Positions 47,489-59,749 of a stretch of DNA of 64,000 nt are shown here, one piece after another. The stretch spans positions 93,930,001-93,994,000 of the forward strand of contig JBITNC010000001.1 of assembly GCA_050084985.1 (NCBI GenBank). The letters run 5' to 3'. Position 1 is the first letter of the stretch. Every line of letters starts with the position of its first letter. Source of the stretch: Nageia nagi (Eukaryota; Pinophyta). A program made the translations under genes and the position numbers. The notes below the pieces were generated by a model that was not told where the DNA came from, made no database searches, and saw only the letters and a program-made list of their open reading frames with translations.

Positions 47489-48070
47489 GAAGTATGGACA
47501 ATGTACTTTGATGGGGCTAGATGCAAATATGGTTATGGTGTAGTTGTAGTTTTTAAATCACTTGATGGATATATGAAAATATTTTCTTTTAGATTCACAT
47601 GGACTTATTATAATAATGTTGCTAAATTTGAAGCTCTCTATTTGGGGCTCTCTAAAGCCATTAATATGGGTATCATATGCCTAATGGTCCATGGGGATTC
47701 TAAGTTGGTAATAAATCAAGTTAAAAATAAGATCATTGCTAAGAATCATTATATAAAGACTTATAAGAATAAGGTTTGGGATATGTTAGATTCATTCTTG
47801 GCTATCAATTTTATTCTCATTCCTAGAAATTTTAATCAAATTATTGATGTACTTGCTGGTAAGCGAGCTCATTTTGACCATGCTCATCATAAAAGGGGAA
47901 TTTATGGAGTCAAAGTGTTATGTAGACCATCTATTCCTGACACTACAAATTTTTGGCAAGTCTTTAACTCTAATGAACATATAATGATTTTTTTTATTGA
48001 TGAGCTAGTAGCTCATACCTTTGGTATCACAAAACTTCCTAACTACTTTCAAGAATTAGATGTCATATAA
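47489..48070 (+). pseudogene. Extra RNase H domain, located upstream of RT
   Basis: An open frame of about 190 codons starting WTMYFDGARCKYGYG. All four acidic residues of an RNase HI fold are present: Asp in YFDGA, Glu in AKFEALYLGL, Asp in VHGDSKLVINQVK and Asp in FNQIIDVLAG. The sequence is of the archaeal-like kind found as a second RNase H in Tat elements, rather than the RT-linked gypsy kind (DASDYAMG type). It lies between protease and RT. In Ogre/Retand-type elements I recall it after the RT-RNase H. It is the best-preserved frame in the element, but the surrounding polyprotein is broken on both sides. Confidence 0.82.
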
Positions 48071-49203
48071 TTGAGAAATAATGCTATACTAAAAGGTTTG
48101 ATTTCTTTTGAACAACTATTTGATTTTGAAGATATTCAAAGTTCTAAAATGTTGGTTTTTCAAAGGGAAAGTTATGTAGAACTAGAAGTTGAACCTCAAA
48201 CCCACATGAAGGTTGGATCAGAATGTATCGAGGAGGAGAAAGAAATGCTACTTCATATCTATAATGAGTTTTCCAAGGTAAATGCATGGACATATGATGA
48301 TCTAAATACTTATGACCAATATGTGATCCAGCATACTACTAAACAAATGCCAGATGCTAAGCCATATAAGCAAAATCAAAGGCCAATGAACCTAAGGATA
48401 GAAGAAGTAATGAAATAGGAGTTACTTAATCTCTTAAATGCTAAAATAATTTATCCTATTAAGAACTCTACATGGGTGGCTAATTTTGTCTTGATAAGAA
48501 ATAAAAATAGAGAAATTAGACACTATATTGATTTCAAAAATCTAAATCAGGTGTCCCTAAAGGATAATTACCCTCTCCCTTCTATGGATTAGTTCTTACA
48601 AACTATTGCTGCTACGTGTTATTTTTCTATGATTGATGGTTTTTTGTGATTTAATCAAATTTGGGTAAAGCATGAGGATCAACACAAAATTGCATTCACA
48701 ACTAAATAGGGTACATTTGCATTTCAAAGAATGGATTTTGGTCTATCCAATGCTAGGGCCACATTCCAAAGAGTCATGGACCATGCCTTTTGTGAGTTAA
48801 TTAACAAGATTATCTTAGTCTATTTAGATGATATCAGTGTATTTTATAGAAGAAGGAAGGATTATATAGACCATATTAGGCAAATTTTTGAAAAATATAT
48901 GCAATTTAGGATTTCCATTGATACTAAGAAATCTATTTTTATGGGTAACCAAGGAAAGTTGCATGGTCATATTATTTCTAAACAAGGGATAGCAATTGAT
49001 CCTAATAGGGTCAAATTCATAGAGGCATTGCTTCTTCCCTCAAATAGAAAGGCCCTACAGCCATTCCTTGGTCAAATTATTTTTGTTAGAAAATTTATCA
49101 ATGATTTTTCTAAGATTGTATCTCTAATTACTGCAATGTTGAAAAAATATGCCCAATTTTCTTGTTTTGCTGAAGTAAAAGATATTTTTTACAACATCAA
49201 GTA
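48071..49203 (+). pseudogene. Tat-like reverse transcriptase, broken
   Basis: The lead-in is VSNWTYDDL-like (NAWTYDDLNTYDQYVIQHTT) with KPYKQNQRPMNLRIEEVMK, ending at a stop at 48418. RT blocks follow with further stops: STWVANFVLIRNKNREIRHY, FKNLNQVSLKDNYPLPSMD, then FGLSNARATFQRVMDHAF and the active site VYLDDISVF (Tyr-Leu-Asp-Asp, 48821-48832, intact). HIISKQGIAIDPNRVKFI and PFLGQIIFVRKFINDFS close the domain. Confidence 0.88.
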
Positions 49204-49720
49204 ATCAATAATAAAAGCTCCAATCTTGAAGAATATAGATTTTTTAAAGGATTTTATTATGTATGCCTATGGAGTTGATAAAAACATTATAACCATTTTG
49301 GCATAGAAAAATGATCAAGACAAAGAACATCTCATAGCATTTCATAGTCATACATTCCATGAACATCAAGAAAGGTACTCATTCATTGAAAAATAAATGT
49401 TTTCTATTATGAAAGGATTGAAAATGTTTAAGCATTATGTGTCCTAGAATAAAATCCTCATATACACTATTCACTTAGATGTAAGAAATTATATTATCCA
49501 TGGAGAATTGGGTGAAGGGAAAGCTACTTGGATTACAAAGATAATGTAATATGATGTTGAGATAAAAACAACCAAGATTGTTAGAGGAAAAGCTCTTTGT
49601 GAAAACATGGTAAAATCAAAATATATGATTGCTATCATTGAGAATGATGAGCATGCAAATGAGGAAGGTGATGGGATCAAATAATACATTATTTATTTCA
49701 AAATTGGATGATACCCTAAG
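49204..49720 (+). pseudogene. RT-linked (gypsy-type) RNase H, decayed
   Basis: DFIMYAYGVDKNIITIL stands where gypsy RNase H has the first Asp. It is followed by EHLIAFHSHTFHEHQERYSF, IEK then a stop then MFSIMKGLKMFKHYV, and later HGELGEGKATWITKIM and DVEIKTTKIVRGKALCENM. These are the usual post-RT blocks of gypsy elements (S-R-T-L, E-x-x-Y, I-E-K, K-F-R-x-Y-L, G-R-x-A-x-W, and G-x-A-x-A-D-x-L). The domain has more stops than the upstream RNase H. Confidence 0.78.
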
Positions 49721-50925
49721 TATTTGGAAAGATTTCAGATAAGAAGATTCAGATTGCAAACATTAAAATTCATGATGATTGATGACTATATCTATAGGAA
49801 GAGCTTTGACCATACTTTGTTAAGATGTGTGACTCAACATGAAGCTCAGAGGATCCTATATGATTTTCACCATAGATTCTCTAGAGGATATTACAATGGT
49901 CTAATTATAGCAACAAATATTTTACAAGTGGGCTATTATTGGCCTACTATATTTCAAGATTATTTCAAGATAGCTTGAGAATGTGATAAATGTAGTAGGT
50001 ATGTGAGAAAAACAAGACAAGTTTCCATGCCTTTGAAACCTATGGTCATTGAAGAACCTTTCCAACAATGGAGTTTATAATTTATTAGTGTTATAAATCC
50101 AAATTCTTCAATGGGTCATAAGTTCATCCTAACTACAACATATTACTTTACAAGATGGTCTAAAGCTATGTCATGCAAAAGTGCAAAACAAGAGGCAATA
50201 ATAGAAATGTTACAAAGATTAATCACTCATTTTGGCATCTCACAAACCATTGTGTTAGATAATGGTTTAGCATTCATCAAGGCTAAACTATTAGAGTTTG
50301 CTACAGAGTATAGGATATATTAGTTATTCTCTTGAAATTATTACCCACAAGGGAATGAGTTAGCTAAATCAATAAACAAAACTTTAACCTGGATCATCAA
50401 AAGAACTATTGAAGGAAATCCTAGATAGTGGCATACAAAGTTAGACTTTGCATCATGGATTGATAGAATCAGTGTCAAGTTGGCTATAAAGATATCACCC
50501 TATGCATTAGTTTATGGTAAGAGACTAGTACTTCCTATTCATTTGGAGTTACATGCACTAAAAATTCTATAGGAGTTTTAATATTATGATTTTGAGCCTT
50601 TACAAAAGAATGAACTAGTTGATCAAGCTAGAAGAATATGGAAACAAATCGTATGAAGATTTTAAGCATAGAAGAAAGATTATGAATAAATGGTTCGATA
50701 AAAAGAAATCTTTCTAGATGAAATTTGTACTTGGATATATAGTCCTAAAATAGGATGAAGAATGAGCAAATATTGAGAGACATCAAAAGTTTGACTCCTT
50801 ATGGAGAGAACCATACATCATCATAGAAGCCATGTAGAATAATGCATTCAGGTTGAAAGATATTATCAAGTCCTAAGAACTGCTTATACCAGTTAATAAG
50901 ATTCATCTCAAACACTATTGAGTAA
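49721..50925 (+). pseudogene. Tat-like integrase, catalytic triad destroyed
   Basis: The zinc-binding region is FHHRFSRGYYNG...GYYWPTIF with ECDKCSRYVRK after a stop (HHCC pattern visible). In the core block WSL-stop-FISVINP (about 50070) the first catalytic Asp codon has become TAA. The second Asp is kept in IVLDNGLAF. In the third block NELAKSINKT (about 50355) Lys stands where Glu is expected. The C-terminal part, PYALVYGKRLVLPIHLEL and later WREPYIIIEAM...NNAFRL, is the standard end of this clade's integrase. Confidence 0.85.
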
Positions 50926-51436
50926 TAAGATGATTGCATATCACCTATCAAGTATGTATAGTGTAAAATGATTTTTTACCTTCATTATGTTTTGCTTAAC
51001 AAAAAATAAATGTGTGTATATCTCTTATGTGTTTCCCTAGAAGTTAGCTATTAAAGGTCTGTATTTATTAAGAATGGTAGTAGTAAAGTGTAGTAGAGGT
51101 AAAATGTATTTTCAAGGGATTTGCCTTTAAAATAAGATTACCTTGAAAAAGCTCTCTCCCTACACGTCACCCTCCAATTTAAATTTTTATTGCTAAATTT
51201 AATGCCCTTTATCTATTTGATATGACAAATATATCCATGCAAATTTTGATATTCATATCAGCATTAATTACCATTAATAGTCAAAACCACTTGAGCAGTA
51301 AAACATAACCCCAACAATATTTTTTTCTCACTTAGATAATTTGAGAATTTTAAAATTTTGTGCATTTGGAAAGAAAAATAATTAGAAAGTTTGAGGAATT
51401 TGAGAAGAAACATAATCGAGCAAGTTTAGGAGAGTA
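50926..51436. other. Untranslated gap between pol and the extra ORF
   Basis: No motif recognised. Could hold a splice acceptor for a subgenomic RNA of the downstream frame; none could be chosen by eye. Confidence 0.35.
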
Positions 51437-54400
51437 ATGTTTACTAGGGACACCAAGAAGTTGAAGAGTGTAATGGCTAAATCTCAAGAAACTATGTTTA
51501 TTTCAAAAGAGAGAATAGACTCATAGTTGGTAAAGATTCACGATGAATATATGGAAAATGCTCCTAGAATCAATTGGATTGAGAGGGCAGTTATCAGCCA
51601 CATGGACAGATGGCACATAGACCCCACAAATCCATTATTACTATAGTAGAGACCTGATGATGCAAATAAGGGTAAGAAGAATACAAGAGGAAACAATCTG
51701 ATGTTCAACCAAGGCTTGGTATATTTGGTGCCATACGAATCATTCACATGTCCAAGTTGCTCACTACCATTACTCTAAGAAATAATGCCCAAGGATTCAT
51801 AATAAGAGCATACAATGAATAGAAAAAGGATGAAGATTAGTCAAAGAATCAGCCTGACACTTTCCTTGATTATTCTCTTGGTGCTATTTTGAATATTTTT
51901 GTAGTTTCAAATGATTAAAATTTGCATGTGAAGAAGTCGATTGATTTAAAGAAGGAAAATGTGATTTCTCTCAAAATGAAGGTGAGATGATCAACTAGAT
52001 TGATGAAAGGTACATTGGGTCTACAACAAAGCTATAGAAGAGATATGATATTGTATTATTTATCTAATATTAGGATATATAGGTCCTCCAAGCTCTTGTA
52101 ATTATTCTTAGGCAAGTGACCCAGATAGAGGTTGATGAGACCATGGTGAGAATGGCTTTTAATATTATTAAAAATTATGTCTTCTATGATTTTATTGCTT
52201 TAATTTCAATGTAATTAAAATAAATATGTTCAACATTGATAATATAGACTTCAATAACTCCTCCTACTTATGGTGGGTAATTATCCACCAAAATTTATAA
52301 TTTTTGGTTAACAAAGGGTTTTTTATAATACCGACAACTAATGCTACAACTCCTACATCAATTGACATGAGGGTTCTGGTACTTACCAAGTTAAATAGCT
52401 CATATTATGAGTTAATTAAGAAATGCTTCATCCTATCCATGAAAAGTCTTAGGGGATAGAACATAAATAGACTACCTTAGATTGTGTGGGACATCTTGCA
52501 AGGCAAAAATAGAATTGGAGATTGATACTTCCTCTAAGAGAGGATAGCCATTTTAAGGTATGAAGTTTTTGAAACTACTTTTTGTCACCCAAATTTGATA
52601 CTCCATAACTTTATTCTTTAGAAATGGGTAGGAAGATTTATGCCATAGAGGCTAGATAGGGTTGGGCAAAAATTTTAAGCCTATGATTAAAATGTCGACT
52701 GTGGTAGGTTCTTTCACTTTGTTAGATGTAGGTTGTAAAGAGGAGTTATTGAAATTTTTAATTCAAAATTTTAAATTAGAAAAATTAGATCTTCCTTAGA
52801 TGTATGACCCCTTAGGGAATTTTCTAGAATTATTAAAGTGAATAAGAAGCACCCTGTATTCAACCATGAATCCTGGCTACACATAGAATATTTTGCTAAT
52901 AAGACTGATTAGGAAGCTAAGGCCTCCCTTGAATGGAAATTTTGTATATTGGAAATAACATGGATGGCCTTGTAAGGGGTTAAAAAGTATAGACTATGGG
53001 AGATAAGAAGGTGATATTTTGCCTTATCCTTGATTGTTATTACCCAACTGAGGGATGAGAAGAAATAGGGACCAAATTTGATTGAATATTTTACAAAATT
53101 TAGATTTGAATACACCACTAAGGGTATGCATGTAGAAAATAAGCCATTTGGTGAGTTTAAACATGATATATATTGGTACTCACATTACCAAAAGGACCCA
53201 TTTCTAGATAAGGGGCAACCCTTTCCAAAAAACTTTCAAGAAAAGGCATCACAAGATGATCAAATGCTAACATAAAGGGTTGAAGAGCTGAAATATTCAA
53301 AGAACAAAAAAATCAAAGAAGCTTCAATCTCAAAGTAAATAAGAAATAAAAGAAAAGACACATTAGTGGAAAAGCTTGCTGCTTATGGGGAATCTTCCCC
53401 TAAGAGACAAAATAAAATTAAGTTATCGTAGAAGCCAACTATAGTGAAGCAAACCTCAAAGAAAATATAATCTCTAAAGAGGCCATCAATGCTTAAGGAG
53501 ATGCCATCCCTATATGCATAAGAAGAAGAAAATGAGCAAAGCGATGGAAATACTAAGCTCATAGATGCATAAGCAAATTGAACCCAAAGCATAGAAACTA
53601 TTTCATATCGAGATTCTCATGAAGAATAGGGGGATGAAGTGCAGCAAGGGAGAGGAAATGTACTTGGCACAGGAAAAATAGGAGCAAGTGAAGATATGGG
53701 AGAAGATGGTGATGATAAATATAAAAAGAAATAATCTATCCCAATGGATAAGACTCCTAAGAAAGAAGTGACTACTACTAATGATGAAGAGAAATAGCAA
53801 AAATAGTAGGCTACAAAAATAGAAAAGGATAAAGGAAAAGAAATGGCCACCTTGGGAACTCTTGCCTCAACTTCAATAACGGGTATGCCACAACATTCTT
53901 TAGTCCCATTTCCTACTACCATAGGTGAGGTAATTAAAAGTAGTTTTTTACCCAAATGGTAGAACCCATTGATTTGACCACATTTGTTAATAAAACCCCT
54001 AATCTCCAAGAATATCATGGTAGATTACTAAGTATAATGATAGATTCAAGGGATATAAGGCTTGCACATAAGCCCTTTAAGGAGGGGTAATTATATAAAA
54101 AATACTCATGCCATAGTAATAGATGTAAAAATGCAAAATGCCCCAGTAGTGCATCAATCTAGATTGTTGGTCAACACTTCCCTTGCAATGGGAAAGAGTC
54201 TCCAATCAATGGAAAATAAGATAGAAAAATTGAATAAAAAGATTGAGTAGTTGAAAGGAGAAATCTTAAAGAAAGATAAAATAATGGCCAGACTAAAAAA
54301 TTAGAATAATGACCTGATTAAAAATTGGCTAAAAAATAAATTGGGCATGACAAAAGTCTAGGAGACAAATATAGAGTTGGATAAGCTGAAGAGGAAAATT

Positions 54401-55225
54401 GAGGATTTAAAAGCTTAATCTAGCATGGTAGATAGAAAAAAAGCTCAAAAGTAGAAGAAGAGCTAAAGAAGACTGCAGTAGCAAATCAAATTTTGAATGA
54501 TGATAAAATAAAGCTATTACAAATAATTAAAGATTTCAAAAAAATCTAGCTAAGTAGATTAGGGAGAAAATGGTAAGCTTGTATAAACTTTACAATTTGA
54601 GAAATCAAGAAGAACAGGCCATACTTTTACATGATGCTCAGGTTGCTCAACAAAAATTAGCCCTATCAACCTCAAGTGAAAAAATTGAAGAAATGCAATG
54701 TTGGCTAAGGGTGATTACCAAAAACGATTTGGCCATGATAACATAAAGGCCCAGGAAAATAATTTTTTGGAGACTAAGAGATATTTATGATTTGGAAGAC
54801 TTAGTAGTAGCCTTGGAATTGGAAAATGGTTAGTTAAAAGTTGAAATTAGTTTTGTAAATATGATTTTAATTCTTTGATTGAATTGAAGACTCTCAAATT
54901 ATGGGAAGAAATAGATGTATAAAGTAGCATTAGCAATTGGGTGGCTAACACAAAATTATTCTTTGACCAAGATTATATAATTAATTTATCTGAGAAGTAA
55001 GTCTTAGATCTCCAAGAAATGAATGAACTAGCTCAGGAAGCTATTGCAAGGTTTTTGAATGTTGGAAGGTTAGATGATGTTCTAATGGGTTTTAGAGCAA
55101 ATATTATAAAATTTCAAGCATGTCCCATCATTTCACAAGTAGATAACAAGGACCTCCATGACCTATATGTGCAACTTAAGTCCTTGTTACTTACAAAGTT
55201 AATAACCCAACTACATGCCCCATAG
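51437..55225 (+). pseudogene. Extra sense ORF after pol (coiled-coil), broken
   Basis: Starts at ATG 51437 (MFTRDTKKLKSVMAKSQETM) and ends at a stop at 55225 (LLLTKLITQLHAP), broken by many stops. Recognisable parts are WIERAVISHMDRWHIDPTNP near 51580, EYFTKFRFEYTTKGMHVENK near 53080, a Lys/Glu-rich low-complexity region (53280-53830), and a heptad-like coiled coil near 54180-54430 (SMENKIEKLNKKIE; LDKLKRKIEDLKA). I do not recognise a family. It is in sense and lies between integrase and the 3' LTR, the position of the env-like ORF in Athila-type elements, but I see no clear signal peptide or membrane segment. It could be a captured host gene or a retroelement accessory protein. Confidence 0.55.
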
Positions 55226-55310
55226 AAAGATACATCTAGGAAAGCCAATAAGAATAGTTATTGAGGTTTCTCTTCTTCAATAGGCTAAAGATCCCAAAGA
55301 GCCACCAAAA

Positions 55311-55764
55311 TATTATTATTCTTGTAGAATCACATTCTTTAGGATAACATTCTTTACATTCATTATTCATTCATTCATTTATTCTTCCCTTTAAATAAAA
55401 TTCCTTCTATAATTCTTATTTCTCATTACCTCTCTTTCTCAGTTATAAATACTTATACAAAGTTCAATCTTGAAGCATTGTATTATATATTATTATTCTT
55501 TGTTCCAAGAGTCAAGTATTGTATATTCTCTTAGTTAGGCCTCAATTTTGTTCAAGGTATTTTCAATTCATGTTAGTAAAGTCTAAGTCTTAATTAGTAG
55601 AAGATCACTTAGAGCTTCCATTTTGTTCAAAAGGCAAGTATTATTTGTTAAAAAAACATTTAAATCATGTTTGAATTATGTCTATAAGTCATATTCTATG
55701 AAAAGTCCCATTTTGTGAAAAATTGGTTTGTCATTTCTGGGTATTGTATTGTATAGAGTCTATG
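55311..55764 (+). repeat. Tat-like 3' LTR, first part (before nested insertion)
   Basis: Matches 42920-43355 with substitutions and small indels. It ends with CTATG (55760-55764), the left target duplication of the inserted element. Confidence 0.85.
55760..55764. repeat. Target-site duplication CTATG, left copy
   Basis: Repeated at 63907-63911 on the other side of the nested element. In the uninterrupted copy of this LTR at about 43347-43356 the sequence continues CTATGCACTTATCTAAGTC, as expected for an empty site. Confidence 0.9.
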
Positions 55765-56471
55765 TGTAGATGCTTAAAAATGATTTATTCTTTATTTAAT
55801 AAATCATATTTACAGTCATTAAATGGTTTCAAAGGAAATAATGTATAAATCAAGATAAAATGCTATTATATTGCAAATACTATATGCAAGGACTAATGTA
55901 TTATCATTTAACATGGGTTATATTTAAATTATCTTGAATATTGAAAAGATTATTATTATTCCTATGTGTCAGCTTTCACTCCATTTTTATTCCTTGCAGG
56001 TATAAATATGGGAGGAGAAGGTTGACATCCCTATTGGATCTCTCTTATAGGTGGTTGTACCAAACATCAAACTTATGGTGTCTCTTGATGCCACCTATCC
56101 TAAGAATTTATTATACTCCTTGAGCTTTGTTATCTCTCTCTTGTGCGGTACATGAAACTACAAATCCAATGCCATCAATGACATGTGCCTTCTTGATCAA
56201 GAGGTTTAGATTTTGGGGAACAACTCATGGTGCTATTCTAGAGAATATTTTTTGCAAGTTCATCTAAATTTCAATCACAATTATCTAAATATTCATAGTA
56301 ATTATGCTTTTGAGGATTGTACACACATTGACTACTTATCTCACTCTATATTAGGTTTATATGTTTCATGCATATTTGTTATAATTTGATATAGATATAC
56401 TTATAATTGTATTCATAGACCATTTATTTATTTGTGTATTTATTTATTAATTACATATTTTTTAGTCTACA
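55765..56471 (+). repeat. 5' LTR of the gag/PMD element
   Basis: Begins TGTAGATGCTTAAAAATG, ends TTTTTTAGTCTACA. Pairs with 63174-63906. Confidence 0.92.
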
Positions 56472-56474
56472 TTT

Positions 56475-56490
56475 TGGTGAACCTAACATT
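56475..56490 (+). other. Presumed primer binding site of the gag/PMD element
   Basis: TGGTGAACCTAACATT begins three bases after the LTR end, with the same CA-TTT-TGG spacing as the Tat-like host element. The priming tRNA was not identified. Confidence 0.5.
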
Positions 56491-56632
56491 CCTTACACAC
56501 CTAGATTTTGACCTAGGATCCTTTAGAAATGTAATGAATCCATTTACATTATTATGTCCCTTTACCTGAAGGTTTTTGGATAATATCTAGAGAAAATGAT
56601 AAAACTAGGGTTTGTTCTACTTATGTTTAAAA

Positions 56633-56923
56633 GATGGATTTAAATGTAGAAAAACCTAAGGTGTCTAAAGGGAAGGTTCATTTCAATTATATCCAACAAA
56701 GTGTTAGGCATAATCTTGATCTACCTCTATAAGAACCTCATGTTGATGCTCATAGTGATACTAAGTTTACAAGCTCTAGCAAGAAAATGGATATTATTGG
56801 TGAAACTCCCAATAGATTTGTTTCTAATGTGATCAATATGAATTTGAAAGTGTAATCTTGAATAGTCATGATAATGATTCTAATGTGGTGAAATTCTTGA
56901 ATTAGATAGAATTCCTATTCATG

Positions 56924-56975
<52 letters not shown>

Positions 56976-58790
56976 GGAAGTGTTATGTGATATATAAAGA
57001 TTAGAATATTTTCATACTCATAATGATGACATTGTTAATGATATTCTAACAAATTATGAGCTCTTAATGGAAAAATCTATAGCCTCAGAATCATAAAATA
57101 GTTTGTTTTCATATGAAAATATAGGATCTACATGATAGAGGGCTCCTACCATTGATATAAATGCTGCTAATGACATAACTTTCTATGAACATGCCACCCA
57201 CAACATGGATGAAGTTGAGATAGAAGCTCCTCTTGAGGTGAATACATAACCTCCAAGTGAATTAGTTGTTAAAGATAGTAGTACAAAGGATGCTGATGAT
57301 GATTATGAGCATCTCATCCTAAAACATGATGATTTTACAAGAGGTAAGCTTTCTAAAGGTAAGAACATTGTACAATATGATAATCATGATGATAAGTTAA
57401 ACAAACAATTGCAAAGATTATTGATGATGCTTATAAGAAACATCTTGATTGGAATTAGAAGAGTATAATATTAAAATTAAAATTCTTCATGATACATAAG
57501 AGACTATTCCTTTTCATTTGGATCCTTTTGATAAACAAATTAAATTTTTAGTAAAACTTGTTGACAAAATTGAACATGAAAAATGAATAAATAGGTCCAT
57601 TTGTTGTGTTTAAAGAGAATGAACTTAGAGGAGCAAATATTCCACATCAAACCCCTCCACCACCCCCAATAGTTAATAGTCCTAACCAAGCATCTCCTAT
57701 TATTGATTCAATTGAGGAACAAATAAAGAAATTAGAAAATAACTTGCTTAATAAGGGTGATGATGATTTCTTATTTTATTTGAAAATACCTTTAACAAAT
57801 AAAATTCTTTCTAAAATGCTTACTAGGAAAAATAGTATTAAGTTTAGAAATTTGATGGTTTACAAGATCTTAAGATGCATGTTAGAAAAAATCAAGAAGC
57901 TATGGAATATATGCATGATAGGGATCTACTTGCTAAATTATTTTCACATAGTTTGAAAGATAATGCATTAAAATTGTCTTTTCTATTTCCTAAAAAGAGC
58001 ATTGATAGATATGAAGATTTGGTTCATTAGTTTTTATAGTATTTCATATATAATATTACTGAAAAGGTTGATTTCAAAGATTTGTGTAAAATTAAGAAAT
58101 TGTCTAATCAATCTATACATGATTTTATGAAAATATGGAAATGTACTACCAATAAAATTACTGTCTAAGCAAGATTTGAAGATACATTTGCAAATGATTT
58201 ATTACCTATGTATAAGCTATTGGTTGTCTCTAATAATGATATAAATTTAGGTGAAATGATGGATGTTTTATTCAAAAAAAGGCTTGTATTAAAAAGTTGT
58301 ATGCTATGTGTAACAATACTCCAATTTATGAAAAAAAGTTTAAACCCATGAAAATGGTAGGAAAGATGAGGTGAATAATGTTGACCAAAAAGGAAAACCT
58401 AATAATAAACCTAAAAGGAAGTTTACACCATTGATAGATACTGTTGATAATATTCTCAATATTTTAATCGTAGAAGATCTTATTGAGCTTCCACCCATTA
58501 TTGAACCTAAGTTTCCTAATGGTGTACCTAAGAATTTTAGGTATGAAGAATTTTGCAATTATCACAGGGTACCAAGACATCTAACACAAAATTATAGGAC
58601 TTTAAAACATATTATTTAGGAATTCATTGATAAAAGGCCATTAGGATGGATGATAATAATCCTATGGATGATGGACCTATATATCCTAATAATGGGCAGC
58701 TAGGGGTATTCACAAATCCCTTACCTCGTTCATAACCAAGAGGCTACATTGGAATGGTAAGTACTTCACAAGATATGAATTATTATTTTA
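56633..58790 (+). pseudogene. Retrotransposon gag, broken
   Basis: Opens at ATG 56633 (MDLNVEKPKVSKGKVHFNYI). A proline-rich linker HQTPPPPPIVNSPNQ lies near 57640. The capsid domain at 57880-58270 reads MHDRDLLAKLFSHSLKDNAL, PKKSIDRYEDLVH, then NITEKVDFKDLCKIKKLSNQ and MKIWKCTTNKI: a textbook Retrotrans_gag pattern. 58371-58619 reads KPKRKFTPLIDTVDNIL, PKNFRYEEFCNYHRVPRHLT and RTLKHII, matching the gag-to-protease linker of plant gypsy elements (C-x-Y-H-x-x-x-G-H-x-T-x-x-C). The final Cys and one Gly are replaced. Several stops and shifts. Confidence 0.82.
56925..56975. repeat. (TA)n microsatellite
   Basis: About 50 bases of alternating TA within the gag region, with one interruption. It disrupts the frame. 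Confidence 0.9.
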
Positions 58791-59663
58791 CTCATAAAAA
58801 TGGATGCTAGATATAACAACTTAAAGAAGATCAGACAAAATATGAACTCCAACACCACTAAAGCATGCATCAATGTTCTTACACTACCAATGACATGTAG
58901 AAAGAAAAATCAATAGCTACCTCTCTTCATTCTTGCTCTGCAAAATATGTTTGGGTTGCTAAAATACCCCAAGAATGCCAGATTATTGCTTAAAGTATGA
59001 AAATTTTACCTGCAGTGTACATTAGCTAGGATCTTTCTTTGCTTGGCATTGTGAATTATTATTCATCATATGCATGTATTTTTATCTTTCCCTCCTTATG
59101 AGAAGTTATACTTGCACTATTTATTAATTTTTTTGTTCTTTTGATATAAACTCCATGTCATTAGTGGCATAGCTAACTATTTCATGCCATCAACGATGTG
59201 CATAGTTTAAATATATAGTATTTCCATAAAGTGCATTGTGTTTTTGACTCTTTGAAGTGATCATAATGGGTATTGAATTTCATTAATAAGAAAAAACTTG
59301 ACCTTGTTTAATGTTACTTTGTTTGGTACCTTGGAACCTAGCTAGGTGGTTCACTTTTATTTTTCATTGTGGAATGTGAATCATTATTGATCTATGAGAT
59401 AATGTCCCTTTTGATGATATTTGATACCTTCATTGTGAACTTAGCTTATTTATCTTTAGGAGAATTTTATTTCTTGTAATTGTTGTGTATTATTATATGT
59501 ACATGTATTAGAATGAATTATTATTTTCAAAATTTTATATATCTAAATAGTTTTTATTAAGTGTATGCATTAATAACAATATACAATTAAAAACCATTTA
59601 ATAAAATAATTAAAATACACAAACACATTCAATACACTTTGATTAAGCCAAAAATAAATAATC
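58791..59663. other. Non-coding interior of the gag/PMD element
   Basis: No pol motif recognised. Contains three copies of the quasi-palindromic ATGCCATCA(A/G)TG(A/G)CAT-type motif (58882-58900, 59155-59170, 59184-59203). Confidence 0.4.
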
Positions 59664-59720
59664 ATATATATATAATTATATATATATATATATATATATT
59701 ATATACATATATAATAATAA
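59664..59720. repeat. (TA)n-rich microsatellite
   Basis: Alternating TA with two interruptions, adjoining the end of the PMD pseudogene. Confidence 0.85.
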
Positions 59721-59749
59721 TAAATTACATATGGGGTGGACTACATAAC

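Noticed and set aside
51538-54018. Several minus-strand hydrophobic frames (51538-51747, 53383-53592, 53603-54018)
   Set aside because: They are antisense to the Lys/Glu-rich extra ORF of the Tat-like element, which produces Phe/Leu/Ser-rich readings on the other strand.
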